Position numbers and translations under genes: made by a program. From JBFHRE01 sp041746105 (GTDB taxonomy: Bacteria > Actinomycetota > Acidimicrobiia > Spongiisociales > ZC4RG35), in the NCBI GenBank assembly GCA_041746105.1, contig JBGTHP010000015.1, positions 1-64,000 on the forward strand: a DNA stretch of 64,000 nt. The letters are read 5' to 3'. Below are positions 1 through 7,817 of the stretch, in pieces (the first letter of the stretch is position 1; every line of letters starts with the position of its first letter). The notes beneath the pieces were generated by a model. That model saw only the letters and a program-made list of their open reading frames with translations. It was not told the DNA's origin and did not search any database.

Positions 1-78
1 CTCCGGGGCGGGGGCTTCCACGGCTGTCGCCTCGGGAGCGGCGGGCTCCGGGGCGGGGGCTTCCACGGCTGTCGCCTC
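1..78. repeat. 45-bp tandem repeat in the E2 linker
   Basis: Bases 1-33 recur exactly at 46-78, giving a 45-bp period. It encodes a 15-residue Ala/Pro/Glu-rich unit (EATAVEAPAPEPAAP) of the inter-domain linker. More copies may lie beyond the left edge. Confidence 0.85.
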
Positions 79-387
79 CGCAGCGGGCGGTTGTGGAGGA
101 ACGGTCGCCGGCGCCTCGGAATCGACAGGGGCGGCCTGTGATGTTTCCCCGGCCTCGCCGATGACACACATCGCGGTGCCAACGGCCACCGTTTCACCTT
201 CCGGAATGAGAATCTGGAGCACGACACCGGACGCGGGAGACGGCACCTCGGTATCAACCTTGTCGGTCGAGATCTCCACCAACACCTCATCGGCCGCGAC
301 AGAATCACCAACCTGCTTGGCCCACCGCAGAATCGTCCCCTCTGTGACCGTCTCACCCAACTGGGGCATGCTCACCGTCGTTGCCAT
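1..387 (-). CDS. 2-oxo acid dehydrogenase E2 (dihydrolipoyl acyltransferase), N-terminal part
   Basis: Only the first 129 codons are in the window; the reading frame runs off the left edge. The protein opens with a lipoyl domain of about 75 residues, with the lipoylated lysine in the IlESTDKVD-type motif (here VEISTDKVDTEV), followed by an Ala/Pro/Glu-rich flexible linker. E2 carries acyl groups on lipoate to CoA in the pyruvate, 2-oxoglutarate or branched-chain complexes; the catalytic domain that would tell these apart is missing. It lies 13 bases downstream of the E3 gene on the same strand, so both are probably co-transcribed. An SD-like GAGAGGAG lies just before the ATG at 387. Confidence 0.88.
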   Translation of the reverse strand, partial: MATTVSMPQLGETVTEGTILRWAKQVGDSVAADEVLVEISTDKVDTEVPSPASGVVLQILIPEGETVAVGTAMCVIGEAGETSQAAPVDSEAPATVPPQPPAAEATAVEAPAPEPAAPEATAVEAPAPE

Positions 388-400
388 TTCGCCGCTCCTC

Positions 401-1771
401 TCAGTGCAGACTGCGGCCGGCAGCCGCCAAAAGGGTCTCGCCCACCGCCTCGGACAGAGTCGGATGGGCATGTACGAACGCGGCCGCCTCGGAGGCGAGC
501 GCCTCCCATCCGACCGCGTACATCAATTCATGGATCATCTCTCCCGCCTGGGGGCCGATGACGGCCGCACCAAGGATCGGACCATTCTTTTCGGCGATGA
601 TTTTCGCAAAACCCTGGTTTTCGCCGATGATGATCGCCCGGCCCACCCCGTTGAAGGCGTGTTTGGTGATCTCCAGATCCACCCCGGTTGCCCGAGCCTG
701 TGCTTCGGTCAGGCCCACTTCTGCAACCTCAGGGTGGCTGTAGGTGACGCGAGGTATCGCTCGATAGTCCACCGGGCTGACCGTGCCCGTGGCGATGTGG
801 GTGACGGCGGCAATCGCCTCGGCAAAACCGACATGTGCGAGTTGCGGCGTCCCGGCAACGATGTCGCCCACCGCGTACAACTTGGGCTCTGCCGTCTCCA
901 TCGTCAACGGATCGACTTCGACGAACCCGCGATTCACAACCGCTTGTGATGTGTCCAAACCGACGCCGTCTGTGTTCGGTCCTCTTCCGGCCGAAACCAG
1001 GACGACGTCCACTTCGACATTGGCATCTCCGGCCGGCACCACTACGGAGTCGGTGCCGACCCTCGCCGGCCCCACACCGACGCCGGTCGTGAACTTCACC
1101 CCGCGCCTCGACAGTTGTCGTTGAAGTTGTTTCGCCGCATCGGGATCTCCGCCGGGGAGAATCTGGTCCATCATCTCGAAGACGTGGACCTCAGATCCGA
1201 GATCGATGAGCAGGCTTGCGAACTCACATCCGATCACCCCGCCTCCGACAATGCCAACTCGGTTGGGTCGGGATGGCCAATCGAGGGCGTGGTCGCTGGT
1301 GACCACCAGTCGCCCGTCGATGTCGTATCCCGGAATAGAGCGAGCGTGTGAACCGGTGGCCAGGATCACGTGATTGCCCTCGATCGTCGACTCGCCACCT
1401 TCGCCGGAAACAGCCACTTTGCCGGGCCCGGCCAACCGCCCGAAACCAGTAAGGACATCAACTCCCCGCTGTTTGAGCAGCCCTGCCAATCCCTTCAACA
1501 GAGCCTCTACCGTCTGGTTCTTACGGGCAAGAGCAGCCGACCAATCGAGCTCCGGCTCCCCCACGACAACTCCGAAATCTGAGGCGTTGCGCACAGTCGA
1601 GAAGACCTCGGCAACGTGGAGCCACTGTTTGGCGGGGATACAGCCACGGATCAGACAGGTCCCTCCGGGACGCTCCTTTTCGACCAGCGCCACCTTCAAT
1701 CCGAAGTTGTGGGCGTAGAGTGCTGAGGCGTATCCACCCGGTCCGCCCCCTACAACAACGATGTCGTACAC
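401..1771 (-). CDS. lpdA: dihydrolipoamide dehydrogenase (E3)
   Basis: FAD-dependent enzyme that re-oxidises dihydrolipoamide on E2 with NAD+. The 456-residue length is normal. Visible: N-terminal FAD fold VVGGGPGGYAS (residues 6-16), redox disulfide Cys39/Cys44 in GGTCLIRGCIPAK, a second dinucleotide fold VGIVGGGVIGCEF near 170, an FAD-binding YAVGDI segment, and the C-terminal HAHPTLSE motif holding the catalytic His-Glu pair. The start is GTG at 1771 with AAAGGA upstream. A TACCCT hexamer at 1802-1807 (minus) is a likely -10. It precedes the E2 gene, which supports a role in a 2-oxo acid dehydrogenase complex. Confidence 0.95.
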   Translation of the reverse strand: MYDIVVVGGGPGGYASALYAHNFGLKVALVEKERPGGTCLIRGCIPAKQWLHVAEVFSTVRNASDFGVVVGEPELDWSAALARKNQTVEALLKGLAGLLKQRGVDVLTGFGRLAGPGKVAVSGEGGESTIEGNHVILATGSHARSIPGYDIDGRLVVTSDHALDWPSRPNRVGIVGGGVIGCEFASLLIDLGSEVHVFEMMDQILPGGDPDAAKQLQRQLSRRGVKFTTGVGVGPARVGTDSVVVPAGDANVEVDVVLVSAGRGPNTDGVGLDTSQAVVNRGFVEVDPLTMETAEPKLYAVGDIVAGTPQLAHVGFAEAIAAVTHIATGTVSPVDYRAIPRVTYSHPEVAEVGLTEAQARATGVDLEITKHAFNGVGRAIIIGENQGFAKIIAEKNGPILGAAVIGPQAGEMIHELMYAVGWEALASEAAAFVHAHPTLSEAVGETLLAAAGRSLH

Positions 1772-1835
1772 CGACTGGTCCTTTCTATGCGATCACGTCC
1801 GAGGGTACTAGTGCCGAGAGCTAGCCTCGACCTCG

Positions 1836-1928
1836 ATGAACACTCGCTATCTCCTGGTGGCCGCTGCCGTCACCGCGCTGGTGATCCTTCTGGCCGGGAC
1901 CGTGTGGATCGCGGTTGGCATCTTCTGA
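1836..1928 (+). CDS. putative 30-residue single-pass membrane peptide
   Basis: A 31-codon frame from ATG 1836 to TGA 1926-1928 encodes two charged N-terminal residues (Asn, Arg) and then an almost wholly hydrophobic stretch of Ala, Leu, Val, Ile and Trp, that is one transmembrane helix. No Shine-Dalgarno sequence is seen, but TAGCCT at 1822-1827 stands 8 bases before the ATG, the same leaderless arrangement seen at many secure starts here. It lies alone on the plus strand between lpdA and a minus-strand operon. I recognise no family. A chance frame is possible. Confidence 0.45.
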   Translation: MNTRYLLVAAAVTALVILLAGTVWIAVGIF

Positions 1929-1968
1929 GCAACGCCACCGATGACGCCCACGACGCCCGAGAGAGTTG

Positions 1969-2175
1969 TCACCGGGCCGGCCGGAAACTGCGATTGACCG
2001 CTTCGAGCGCGGTATCGGGAGCGAACGTCTGAATCAGGTTTCCCTGACTCAGACCTTCTTCTTCTTCACGAAGTGCCAGTTCCGCGAACTGCTCGACCTC
2101 ATCACAGTCATAGAAGACCATGGTGTCGCGGGCTCCGAGGAATCTCTGCCCGTCGAAGCGCCTCAAACGGCCCAT
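1969..2175 (-). CDS. hypothetical 68-residue protein
   Basis: No family recognised. The frame starts with an ATG whose A is the last base of the stop codon of the zinc-ribbon gene upstream, which implies translational coupling and supports that it is real. The product is mixed acidic/basic, with an acidic segment ELALREEEEG near residue 35, one Cys and no membrane segment. It is the last gene of a four-gene minus-strand operon (acyl-CoA dehydrogenase, membrane protein, zinc ribbon, this gene). Confidence 0.55.
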   Translation of the reverse strand: MGRLRRFDGQRFLGARDTMVFYDCDEVEQFAELALREEEEGLSQGNLIQTFAPDTALEAVNRSFRPAR

Positions 2176-2489
2176 TATTCGTCCGCCTCAGGTGCGGCCA
2201 CACCGGTGACCACTTCATCCCCGCAGTTGGGGCAGGTCGCGGTGGCAATCGACCCGACGATGAAGCTGAACTCGCATTTAGGACACGAAATCCGAGGGGA
2301 TGGGGGTGGAGGCGGGGCAGGTGGAGGTGGCTGGGCCCCACCAGGCCCTGGCATTCCGGTAGGCCCTGCCGCGGGCGCACCGCCATCGGCGGTCCTGACC
2401 ATGTTCACCGATCCACACTTCGGACAGCTGAAACGGCCCGGCCCCGGGACATCGAACTGCGTACGACAGCTTCCGCACCGCACAATCAC
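2175..2489 (-). CDS. double zinc-ribbon protein with a Pro/Gly linker
   Basis: A 104-residue protein with two zinc ribbons: CGSC near residue 5 with CPKC near 22, and CPKC near 71 with CPNC near 87. Between them is a 30-residue linker rich in Gly, Ala and Pro, including runs of four and five prolines. Such ribbons bind Zn and serve in nucleic-acid or protein contacts; the substrate cannot be read from the sequence. The start overlaps the stop of the upstream membrane-protein gene by four bases (ATGA), and the stop overlaps the start of the next gene by one base. Confidence 0.75.
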   Translation of the reverse strand: MIVRCGSCRTQFDVPGPGRFSCPKCGSVNMVRTADGGAPAAGPTGMPGPGGAQPPPPAPPPPPSPRISCPKCEFSFIVGSIATATCPNCGDEVVTGVAAPEADE

Positions 2490-2998
2490 GACTGTTCACC
2501 TTCCTCTTCTTGTAAGGCGGAGCCGCCATCGACTGCGTCACCGACCGCACCGATCGACACCAGATAATGCGCCTCGCCTTCAAGCACCTGTCTGATTTCG
2601 TCGCGAGGGTAAACGGCCCCGTGCCGCTCGGCGATCTGAGCGCTGACGAAATCGATCGCCGGTGCGTGCCCGCCGGCCACCGTGTCGACCGGCTTCCAGC
2701 GCTTCTCCTGGGCCAAACCCTGCAGATAGAACACTTCCCACTCGATGATCCGCTTGACGTCTGCTCGATTCAGAGTTGTTTTCTGACCGAGCCAGTCGAC
2801 TATGAACGAGACCGCATCCTCGATGACGTAGGCCGGCGCCTCCGAGCGGGCTTTTCGCTTGGCTTCTTGCCACAGAAGGGCAGCAACGACGAACAACAAG
2901 ATCGCGGCAAGAAGGCCACCTAGGGCGAGAGTTGAAGCCGGGCTCACGCCACCGGCCTCGAGGAGCCGTCCGGCTTCAGTTTGCCAACCCCAATTCAA
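2486..2998 (-). CDS. single-pass membrane protein of unknown function
   Basis: A 170-residue protein with one hydrophobic helix at about residues 22-44 and a soluble, charged C-terminal domain that ends in Glu-rich residues. No known motif seen. It overlaps the 3' end of the acyl-CoA dehydrogenase gene by 23 bases and the zinc-ribbon gene by four, so it is translated as part of the same operon. A membrane anchor next to a double zinc ribbon suggests a small membrane-associated complex, which is inference only. Confidence 0.65.
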   Translation of the reverse strand: MNWGWQTEAGRLLEAGGVSPASTLALGGLLAAILLFVVAALLWQEAKRKARSEAPAYVIEDAVSFIVDWLGQKTTLNRADVKRIIEWEVFYLQGLAQEKRWKPVDTVAGGHAPAIDFVSAQIAERHGAVYPRDEIRQVLEGEAHYLVSIGAVGDAVDGGSALQEEEGEQS

Positions 2999-4097
2999 TG
3001 GCGAGCCGGCGGCGATGTGCGGCCGGCGGCCCGAACATCAACTCTGCGCTTTTGGCCCTCTTGAAGTAAAGGTGTGCGTCGTGCTCCCAGGTGAAACCTA
3101 TGCCTCCATGGATCTGGATGTTTTCTGCCGCGCAGTGGAAGAAGGCTTCTGAGCAATATGCCTTCGCCAGGGGGACAACTCTCGACATTTCCGGGGACTC
3201 CACCGCAACCGCCCAGGCTGCGTAATAGGCAGCCGATTTGGCTGCCTCCAATTCGACCAGCATCTCTGCACACTTGTGTTTGATCGCCTGAAACGATCCG
3301 ATCGGCCGTCCGAACTGCCGGCGTTCCTTGGCATATCCCACCGCCATGTCCAGGCAGCGCTGGGCACCTCCCACCTGTTCTGCGGCGAGTGCGACGCAGG
3401 CGATGTCGTAGACCCGCTCGAGCGTTGACGCCCCGCTGCCGGGTTTCCCCAGCAACGCACTCGCCGGAACCCTGACGTCGACAAAAGCCATCTCGGCCAG
3501 TGGCCTGGTTTGGTCCATCGCCTCCAGTGGGCGAATGGAAAGGCCTGGGGTGTCGGCGGGGACCAAAAAGAGGTCGATGCCGTCCTCGGATCGCGCCGCC
3601 ACTACTACCAGAGCTGCCGTCGCACCATCGATGACAAACCCCTTCGTGCCGTTTATCACCCACTCGTGTCCATCCGCCGACGCCGACGTTGCAACATCGT
3701 CGACCGTCCAGGAGCCTGCCTGTTCAACATGGGCCAAAGTCGCGGTCATCTCCCCTGCCGCAATCGCAGGCAACCACTCTTTGCGTTGGTCGTCGGTACC
3801 ACCGAGGATAAGTGCGTTGGCCGCCAGGACCACCGTCGAAAAGAACGGTGAAGGCAGAAGTGTCTTGCCCTGTTCTTCGAGAAGTACGAACAACTCGAGG
3901 AACCCAAACCCGGCACCACCGAATGCCTCGGGGATCGTCATGGCCTGCCAACCCATCTCGGCCATTGATTGCCATAGGCCGGCGTCGTACCCAGACTCCA
4001 TCTGGCGGCGCACATCGGCGGAACCGCTGTGTTCACTCAACCAATGTTGCGCGTAACGCCGAAGCTCCTCTTGCTCGACCGAGAACGAAAAATCCAT
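2976..4097 (-). CDS. acyl-CoA dehydrogenase
   Basis: A 373-residue FAD-dependent acyl-CoA dehydrogenase, normal family length, catalysing alpha,beta-desaturation of an acyl-CoA. Seen: N-terminal helical domain beginning DFSFSVEQEEL, middle domain around LAHVEQAG and the ING-TKGFVIDG segment, and C-terminal domain with RRQFGRPIGSFQAIKH and the IQIHGGIGFTWEHDAHLY motif. The start is taken as ATG 4097: TAGGAT at 4106-4111 (minus) lies 8 bases before it, a leaderless arrangement, whereas a longer frame to 4181 adds 28 Arg-rich residues absent from the family. It heads the operon with the membrane, zinc-ribbon and 68-residue genes. Substrate chain length is not predictable. Confidence 0.9.
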   Translation of the reverse strand: MDFSFSVEQEELRRYAQHWLSEHSGSADVRRQMESGYDAGLWQSMAEMGWQAMTIPEAFGGAGFGFLELFVLLEEQGKTLLPSPFFSTVVLAANALILGGTDDQRKEWLPAIAAGEMTATLAHVEQAGSWTVDDVATSASADGHEWVINGTKGFVIDGATAALVVVAARSEDGIDLFLVPADTPGLSIRPLEAMDQTRPLAEMAFVDVRVPASALLGKPGSGASTLERVYDIACVALAAEQVGGAQRCLDMAVGYAKERRQFGRPIGSFQAIKHKCAEMLVELEAAKSAAYYAAWAVAVESPEMSRVVPLAKAYCSEAFFHCAAENIQIHGGIGFTWEHDAHLYFKRAKSAELMFGPPAAHRRRLAIELGLAN

Positions 4098-4140
4098 GGC
4101 CGTGCATCCTAGGCGACGGGGCCATTTCCCCCGCCGTGAT

Positions 4141-4632
4141 TCACGAAGTCGGGGCCGCGGTGAGTGAAACCACAACGCCATCGGCCTCGCCGCCGATGAC
4201 CGTCACAGCGTGGCCCGACGAAGGGTCGGTCCACGAGGTCAACTCGGCTGCCTCGATCCGCTGGACCCCGCTGCCGGTGAAGTAGTTGTCGTACATCTCG
4301 ATCAGGGCGTCCAATGCGTCATTGGGATACTCCATCGTCAACGCTACCGCCCCACCGGCGGGGTCATTCACCGAATAGACCGCCGTGCCGCCGCCGAGGA
4401 TCGGAATCGGGAAGTCCGACGGGATCTCGACACCTTCACCGATCTGAAACGTCTCGCCGTCCGATCCAGAAATCGTGATCCCTCCATCGTCGAGATCGAC
4501 GTCGATGTCGCCCTCTTCTTCTGCTGCCTTCTCGATGGCCTCCTCGACGATCCGCTCACCCGCCTTTTCGGCAACGGCTCCACAAGAAGCCAGCAGAAGC
4601 ATCGTCGCGATCAGCATCGTGATTCTCTTCAT
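4141..4632 (-). CDS. putative secreted lipoprotein
   Basis: A 163-residue protein with a lipoprotein signal: Lys-Arg start, hydrophobic core and lipobox LLASC, cleaved before Cys at about residue 17. The mature part is strongly acidic (EEEGDIDVDLDD), ending in a compact beta-rich domain with no recognised family. Start ATG 4632 is chosen because it is preceded by AAAGG at a normal distance and begins the signal peptide; upstream in-frame starts add 33 unlikely residues. Likely anchored to the outer face of the membrane. Confidence 0.75.
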   Translation of the reverse strand: MKRITMLIATMLLLASCGAVAEKAGERIVEEAIEKAAEEEGDIDVDLDDGGITISGSDGETFQIGEGVEIPSDFPIPILGGGTAVYSVNDPAGGAVALTMEYPNDALDALIEMYDNYFTGSGVQRIEAAELTSWTDPSSGHAVTVIGGEADGVVVSLTAAPTS

Positions 4633-4782
4633 CAGCGGCCTTTCATCAAGGTGTGTTGTGACTGATCGACGCTTGTACCAGCCGGCGTACTTTCTGCCCT
4701 CGATCGTCGCGGCGAAGCCCTCCCCGCACAATAGAGACTATCAACAGGCCATCCTGATACCGGCGCAGACAAGGTTTGTCGG

Positions 4783-6555
4783 CTACCAGGCAGCGTCGTC
4801 CATCGTCATCAATGCCCCGGTTTCGAGTTCGGCCGCTTTCCGCCTGACTCCGACTTTCCCTGCCACCGACCGGACAAAATGGCGCGCTGCCTCGACCTTT
4901 CCCAGGTAGAACGGCTCGACATCGATCTTGGCCGCCGCCAGTTCGGCCTGGCGCAACAGGAGCCAGCCGATCACCAGTTCGGCCATCGACTCCAGCAACG
5001 AATTCGCGTGGAGTCCGGTGAGGTATACCTCCTCCGACTCGCCGCCGCTGGATGCCATTACATGCTCCACCATCACCCCCAGATGCCCCTGCACATCGTC
5101 GAGGATCGTTGCCAGCAGCAGCCTTTCGCCGGCCACCGGATCCATGTCGTTGGTTTCCTTCACGAACTCGGCGATCTCGGCGGCGAGGGCGGCCAATGTC
5201 TGGCCCTGGTCCCTCACGACCTTTCTGAAAAACAGATCGAGCGCCTGGATGCCGGTTGTGCCTTCGTAAACCGAATCGATCTTTGCGTCCCTGATGTATT
5301 GCTCGATCGGATAATCCTGGGTGAAACCGGAACCCCCGAACACTTGCAGCGCAGTCGCCAGCAGCTCATACGCCTTTTCGGAGCAATAACCCTTGACCAA
5401 TGGCAGTAACAAGTCTGAGCGGGCGTCCATCGCCGGATCCGTCGGCGCTCGATCCTGGCAATGGGCGGCGTAACAAACCAGCGCCCGCATACCTTCCGAG
5501 TGGGATTTGAGCTCCATCAGCATCCGACGCACGTTGGGATGACGGATTATCGCGACTCGGGGAGCGGTCTTGTCCATGGCCTTGGCGAGGTCGGGGCCCT
5601 GGATCCGGTCACGGGCGTAGGCGAGAGCATTGAGATAACCGGTTGACAGCGTTGAAGCCGATTTGGTCCCGATCGTCATCCTCGCCCCCTCGATGACCCG
5701 GAACATCTGCCGGATTCCGTCGTGTACTCCGCCCACCAGGTAGCCAACGGCGGGCCGATCCACTCCGAAACTCAGCTCGCAGGTAGAAGAACCTCTGAGC
5801 CCCATCTTCTTCTCGATGTTGGTGGCCACGACTCCGTTGCGTTCACCGAGCGAACCGTCCTCCTCGATGAGATATTTGGGTACAACGAACATCGATAGCC
5901 CCTTGGTGCCGGGGCCTGCCCCTTCAGGTCGAGCCAACACCAGGTGGATGATGTTTTCGGTTGCATCATGTTCACCAGAAGTGATGAACCGCTTGACTCC
6001 GTGCAGGTGGTAGGTCTCGCCATCGACGTGTATCGCCTTGGCGGTCCCGGCGCCGACGTCCGAGCCTGCGTCGGGTTCGGTGAGGACCATCGTCCCGCCC
6101 CAACCCCGGTCCACCCAGAGCCGCGCCAGGGTTCGCTGCTGCTCGGTGCCTTCTTCGAACAACACCCTCGCGAACATGGACCCACCTGCATAAAAGAGCG
6201 CTGTGGCGTTGCCCCCGGCAAGCAGTTCCTGAGCCGCCCAGAACAAACTGGGCGGGACGCCCAATCCCCCCATTTCAGGCGTCAACCCCAGTTTGTCCCA
6301 GCCCTGCTCGTAAAAGTCCCGAATGGAGCCCTTCAGGGATGGCGGTAGTTCCACTCGACCATTTTCCAACGTCAGCGGGATCCGATCTGCATCGACGAAT
6401 GAAGCAGCCCATTCTTCACGGGAGAAACGGTCGAGTTCTTTGAGAAGATCGCGAGCAGTGTCCTCGTCCAATTCCGGACCGAGGTGCTCCCCGAGTCGGT
6501 GGAACTCGAACAGATTGAACTCGAGGTCTCGCAGATTCGATCGGTAGTGATACAC
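4783..6555 (-). CDS. long-form acyl-CoA dehydrogenase (FadE5-like)
   Basis: A 590-residue acyl-CoA dehydrogenase of the extended class, about 200 residues longer than the classical enzyme. Visible: N-terminal extension, flavin-site segment VLTEPDAGSDVG, KRFITSGEHD, MGLRGSSTCEL, and the catalytic-domain LQVFGGSGFTQDYPIEQYIRDAKI followed by an extra C-terminal helical domain. The family oxidises medium- to long-chain acyl-CoA. Start GTG 6555 has TTGGAGGG upstream. A probable promoter is TTGTTT-17 bp-TAGAGT on the minus strand. It is divergent from a TetR regulator over a palindrome-rich intergenic region, so control by acyl-CoA-sensing TetR is likely. Confidence 0.9.
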   Translation of the reverse strand: MYHYRSNLRDLEFNLFEFHRLGEHLGPELDEDTARDLLKELDRFSREEWAASFVDADRIPLTLENGRVELPPSLKGSIRDFYEQGWDKLGLTPEMGGLGVPPSLFWAAQELLAGGNATALFYAGGSMFARVLFEEGTEQQRTLARLWVDRGWGGTMVLTEPDAGSDVGAGTAKAIHVDGETYHLHGVKRFITSGEHDATENIIHLVLARPEGAGPGTKGLSMFVVPKYLIEEDGSLGERNGVVATNIEKKMGLRGSSTCELSFGVDRPAVGYLVGGVHDGIRQMFRVIEGARMTIGTKSASTLSTGYLNALAYARDRIQGPDLAKAMDKTAPRVAIIRHPNVRRMLMELKSHSEGMRALVCYAAHCQDRAPTDPAMDARSDLLLPLVKGYCSEKAYELLATALQVFGGSGFTQDYPIEQYIRDAKIDSVYEGTTGIQALDLFFRKVVRDQGQTLAALAAEIAEFVKETNDMDPVAGERLLLATILDDVQGHLGVMVEHVMASSGGESEEVYLTGLHANSLLESMAELVIGWLLLRQAELAAAKIDVEPFYLGKVEAARHFVRSVAGKVGVRRKAAELETGALMTMDDAAW

Positions 6556-6573
6556 GTCGTCCCTCCAACTCTT

Positions 6574-6608
6574 TGAGTGAACACTCTAATTTGAGTCAAT
6601 TCTCAAAA
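6574..6608. promoter_or_regulatory. probable TetR operator pair in the fadE/tetR divergent region
   Basis: Two inverted repeats sit side by side: GAGTGAACACTC at 6575-6586 (perfect 5-bp arms, AA centre) and TTTGAG-tcaatt-CTCAAA at 6590-6607 (perfect 6-bp arms). Both share the GAGT/ACTC-type half-site. They cover the region where the minus-strand -10 (TAGAGT) and spacer of the long acyl-CoA dehydrogenase promoter fall, and lie 40-70 bases upstream of the regulator start. Binding by the adjacent TetR protein is inferred. Confidence 0.65.
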
Positions 6609-6645
6609 CAAGGTGGCAGTGGCACATCCGACTAGCTTCTTTCCG

Positions 6646-7206
6646 ATGCGAAATCGGGCGGGACTGGAAACGAGGGCCAGGATCCTCGACGGCGCCCGCG
6701 GGCTGCTGTCGGACGGCGGGCTCGACCGAATGACGATCAAGGCAATCTGCGAACGTGCCGGTATCAGGGCGGGTTCCTTCTACAACCTGTTCGAGTCCAA
6801 AGAGGAAGTGGTCTTGGCCGTCGTGCGCGAGGCCATCGTCGCAGTCGACCCCGACCCCGCAGGCGAATCGGACACGGTCGCTGACCTGGTATCGGCGTAC
6901 GTCAGTTTCATCGAAACTCAACCGGTCCTGGCCAGGGTCTACTTTTTGGTGGCTCTGAGCGGAGGCCTGACCGACGAAAAAATCAGGGCCAGAGTCGTAC
7001 GCCACCATGCAGAGCGGGTCAGTCGATTCACCTCTGCCCACGTGCGAGATCGCCTCGACCTGAGTCGAGAAGCCGCAGAGCAGCGAATGGAGGCGCTCCT
7101 GGCAGCCCTCAACGGGTATTCGCTCCAATCATTGACCGATCCCGGCTTCGACCTTCGCGGGCATGTCGAGACATTGTTGTCTTTGGAAGCAGGATTTCGC
7201 ACATGA
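6646..7206 (+). CDS. TetR/AcrR family transcriptional regulator
   Basis: A 186-residue regulator with an N-terminal TetR helix-turn-helix (RARILDGARGLLSDGGLDRMTI...CERAGIRAGSFYNLFESKEE, residues about 7-54) and a variable ligand domain. The start is taken as ATG 6646 because TAGCTT at 6633-6638 lies 7 bases upstream (leaderless); a GTG at 6613 would add 11 residues. Divergent from the long acyl-CoA dehydrogenase with a palindromic operator between them, so it probably represses that gene and itself, with an acyl-CoA as likely ligand (inference). Its stop overlaps the next start (ATGA). Confidence 0.9.
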   Translation: MRNRAGLETRARILDGARGLLSDGGLDRMTIKAICERAGIRAGSFYNLFESKEEVVLAVVREAIVAVDPDPAGESDTVADLVSAYVSFIETQPVLARVYFLVALSGGLTDEKIRARVVRHHAERVSRFTSAHVRDRLDLSREAAEQRMEALLAALNGYSLQSLTDPGFDLRGHVETLLSLEAGFRT

Positions 7207-7805
7207 AGGTTTTTGATGACGGCGTGGTCGAGATCAGCCACGTGGCGGTCGGTCCCTACGACAACAACGTCTACGTGGTGCGATGCGCAATTAGCCAAAA
7301 AAGTGTCCTGATCGACGCCGCGGCGGAGGCGGCGATCGTCCTCGAAGCATGCGCCGGATCGACAGTGGAAAAGATTCTGATCACCCACGGCCATTCCGAC
7401 CACATCGGTGCACTGTCCGAGCTCCAAGACGCGCTGGGTGTTGAATGGTCGATGCATCCCGACGACATCGAGGTCGCGGGAGTTGTCCCCGACACGCTGT
7501 TGGCGCACGGCCAGGAGGTCGTGGTGGGGGAATTGGCGATACACGTCCTGCACACTCCCGGCCATACCCCTGGATCGGTCAGCTTCGTGATCGAACCGGT
7601 CATATTTTCCGGTGACACGCTGTTTCCCGGAGGTCCAGGGGCTACCAGATGGGAATACTCGAGTTTTGGACAGATCATGGACTCGATCGAGAAACAACTC
7701 TTCTTGTACCCAGATCCGACATTGGTTTATCCCGGCCACGGCCTGTCAACCACCCTCGGCGACGAGCGGTCGAACGCTCCCGAATGGCGCAAACGCGGCT
7801 GGTAG
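7203..7805 (+). CDS. metallo-beta-lactamase-fold hydrolase
   Basis: A 200-residue glyoxalase II-like hydrolase binding two metal ions. Motifs: THGHSDHIG (HxHxDH, about residues 59-66), HTPGHTPGSVSF with the third metal His (about 118-128), GDTLFPGGPG with the bridging Asp (about 138), and YPGHG with the last His near the C-terminus. It has the fold core only and lacks the C-terminal substrate domain of true glyoxalase II, so the natural thioester or ester substrate is open. Translationally coupled to the TetR gene (four-base overlap), which suggests a link with acyl-thioester metabolism. Confidence 0.85.
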   Translation: MKVFDDGVVEISHVAVGPYDNNVYVVRCAISQKSVLIDAAAEAAIVLEACAGSTVEKILITHGHSDHIGALSELQDALGVEWSMHPDDIEVAGVVPDTLLAHGQEVVVGELAIHVLHTPGHTPGSVSFVIEPVIFSGDTLFPGGPGATRWEYSSFGQIMDSIEKQLFLYPDPTLVYPGHGLSTTLGDERSNAPEWRKRGW

Positions 7806-7817
7806 CCGGCCGTTGCG

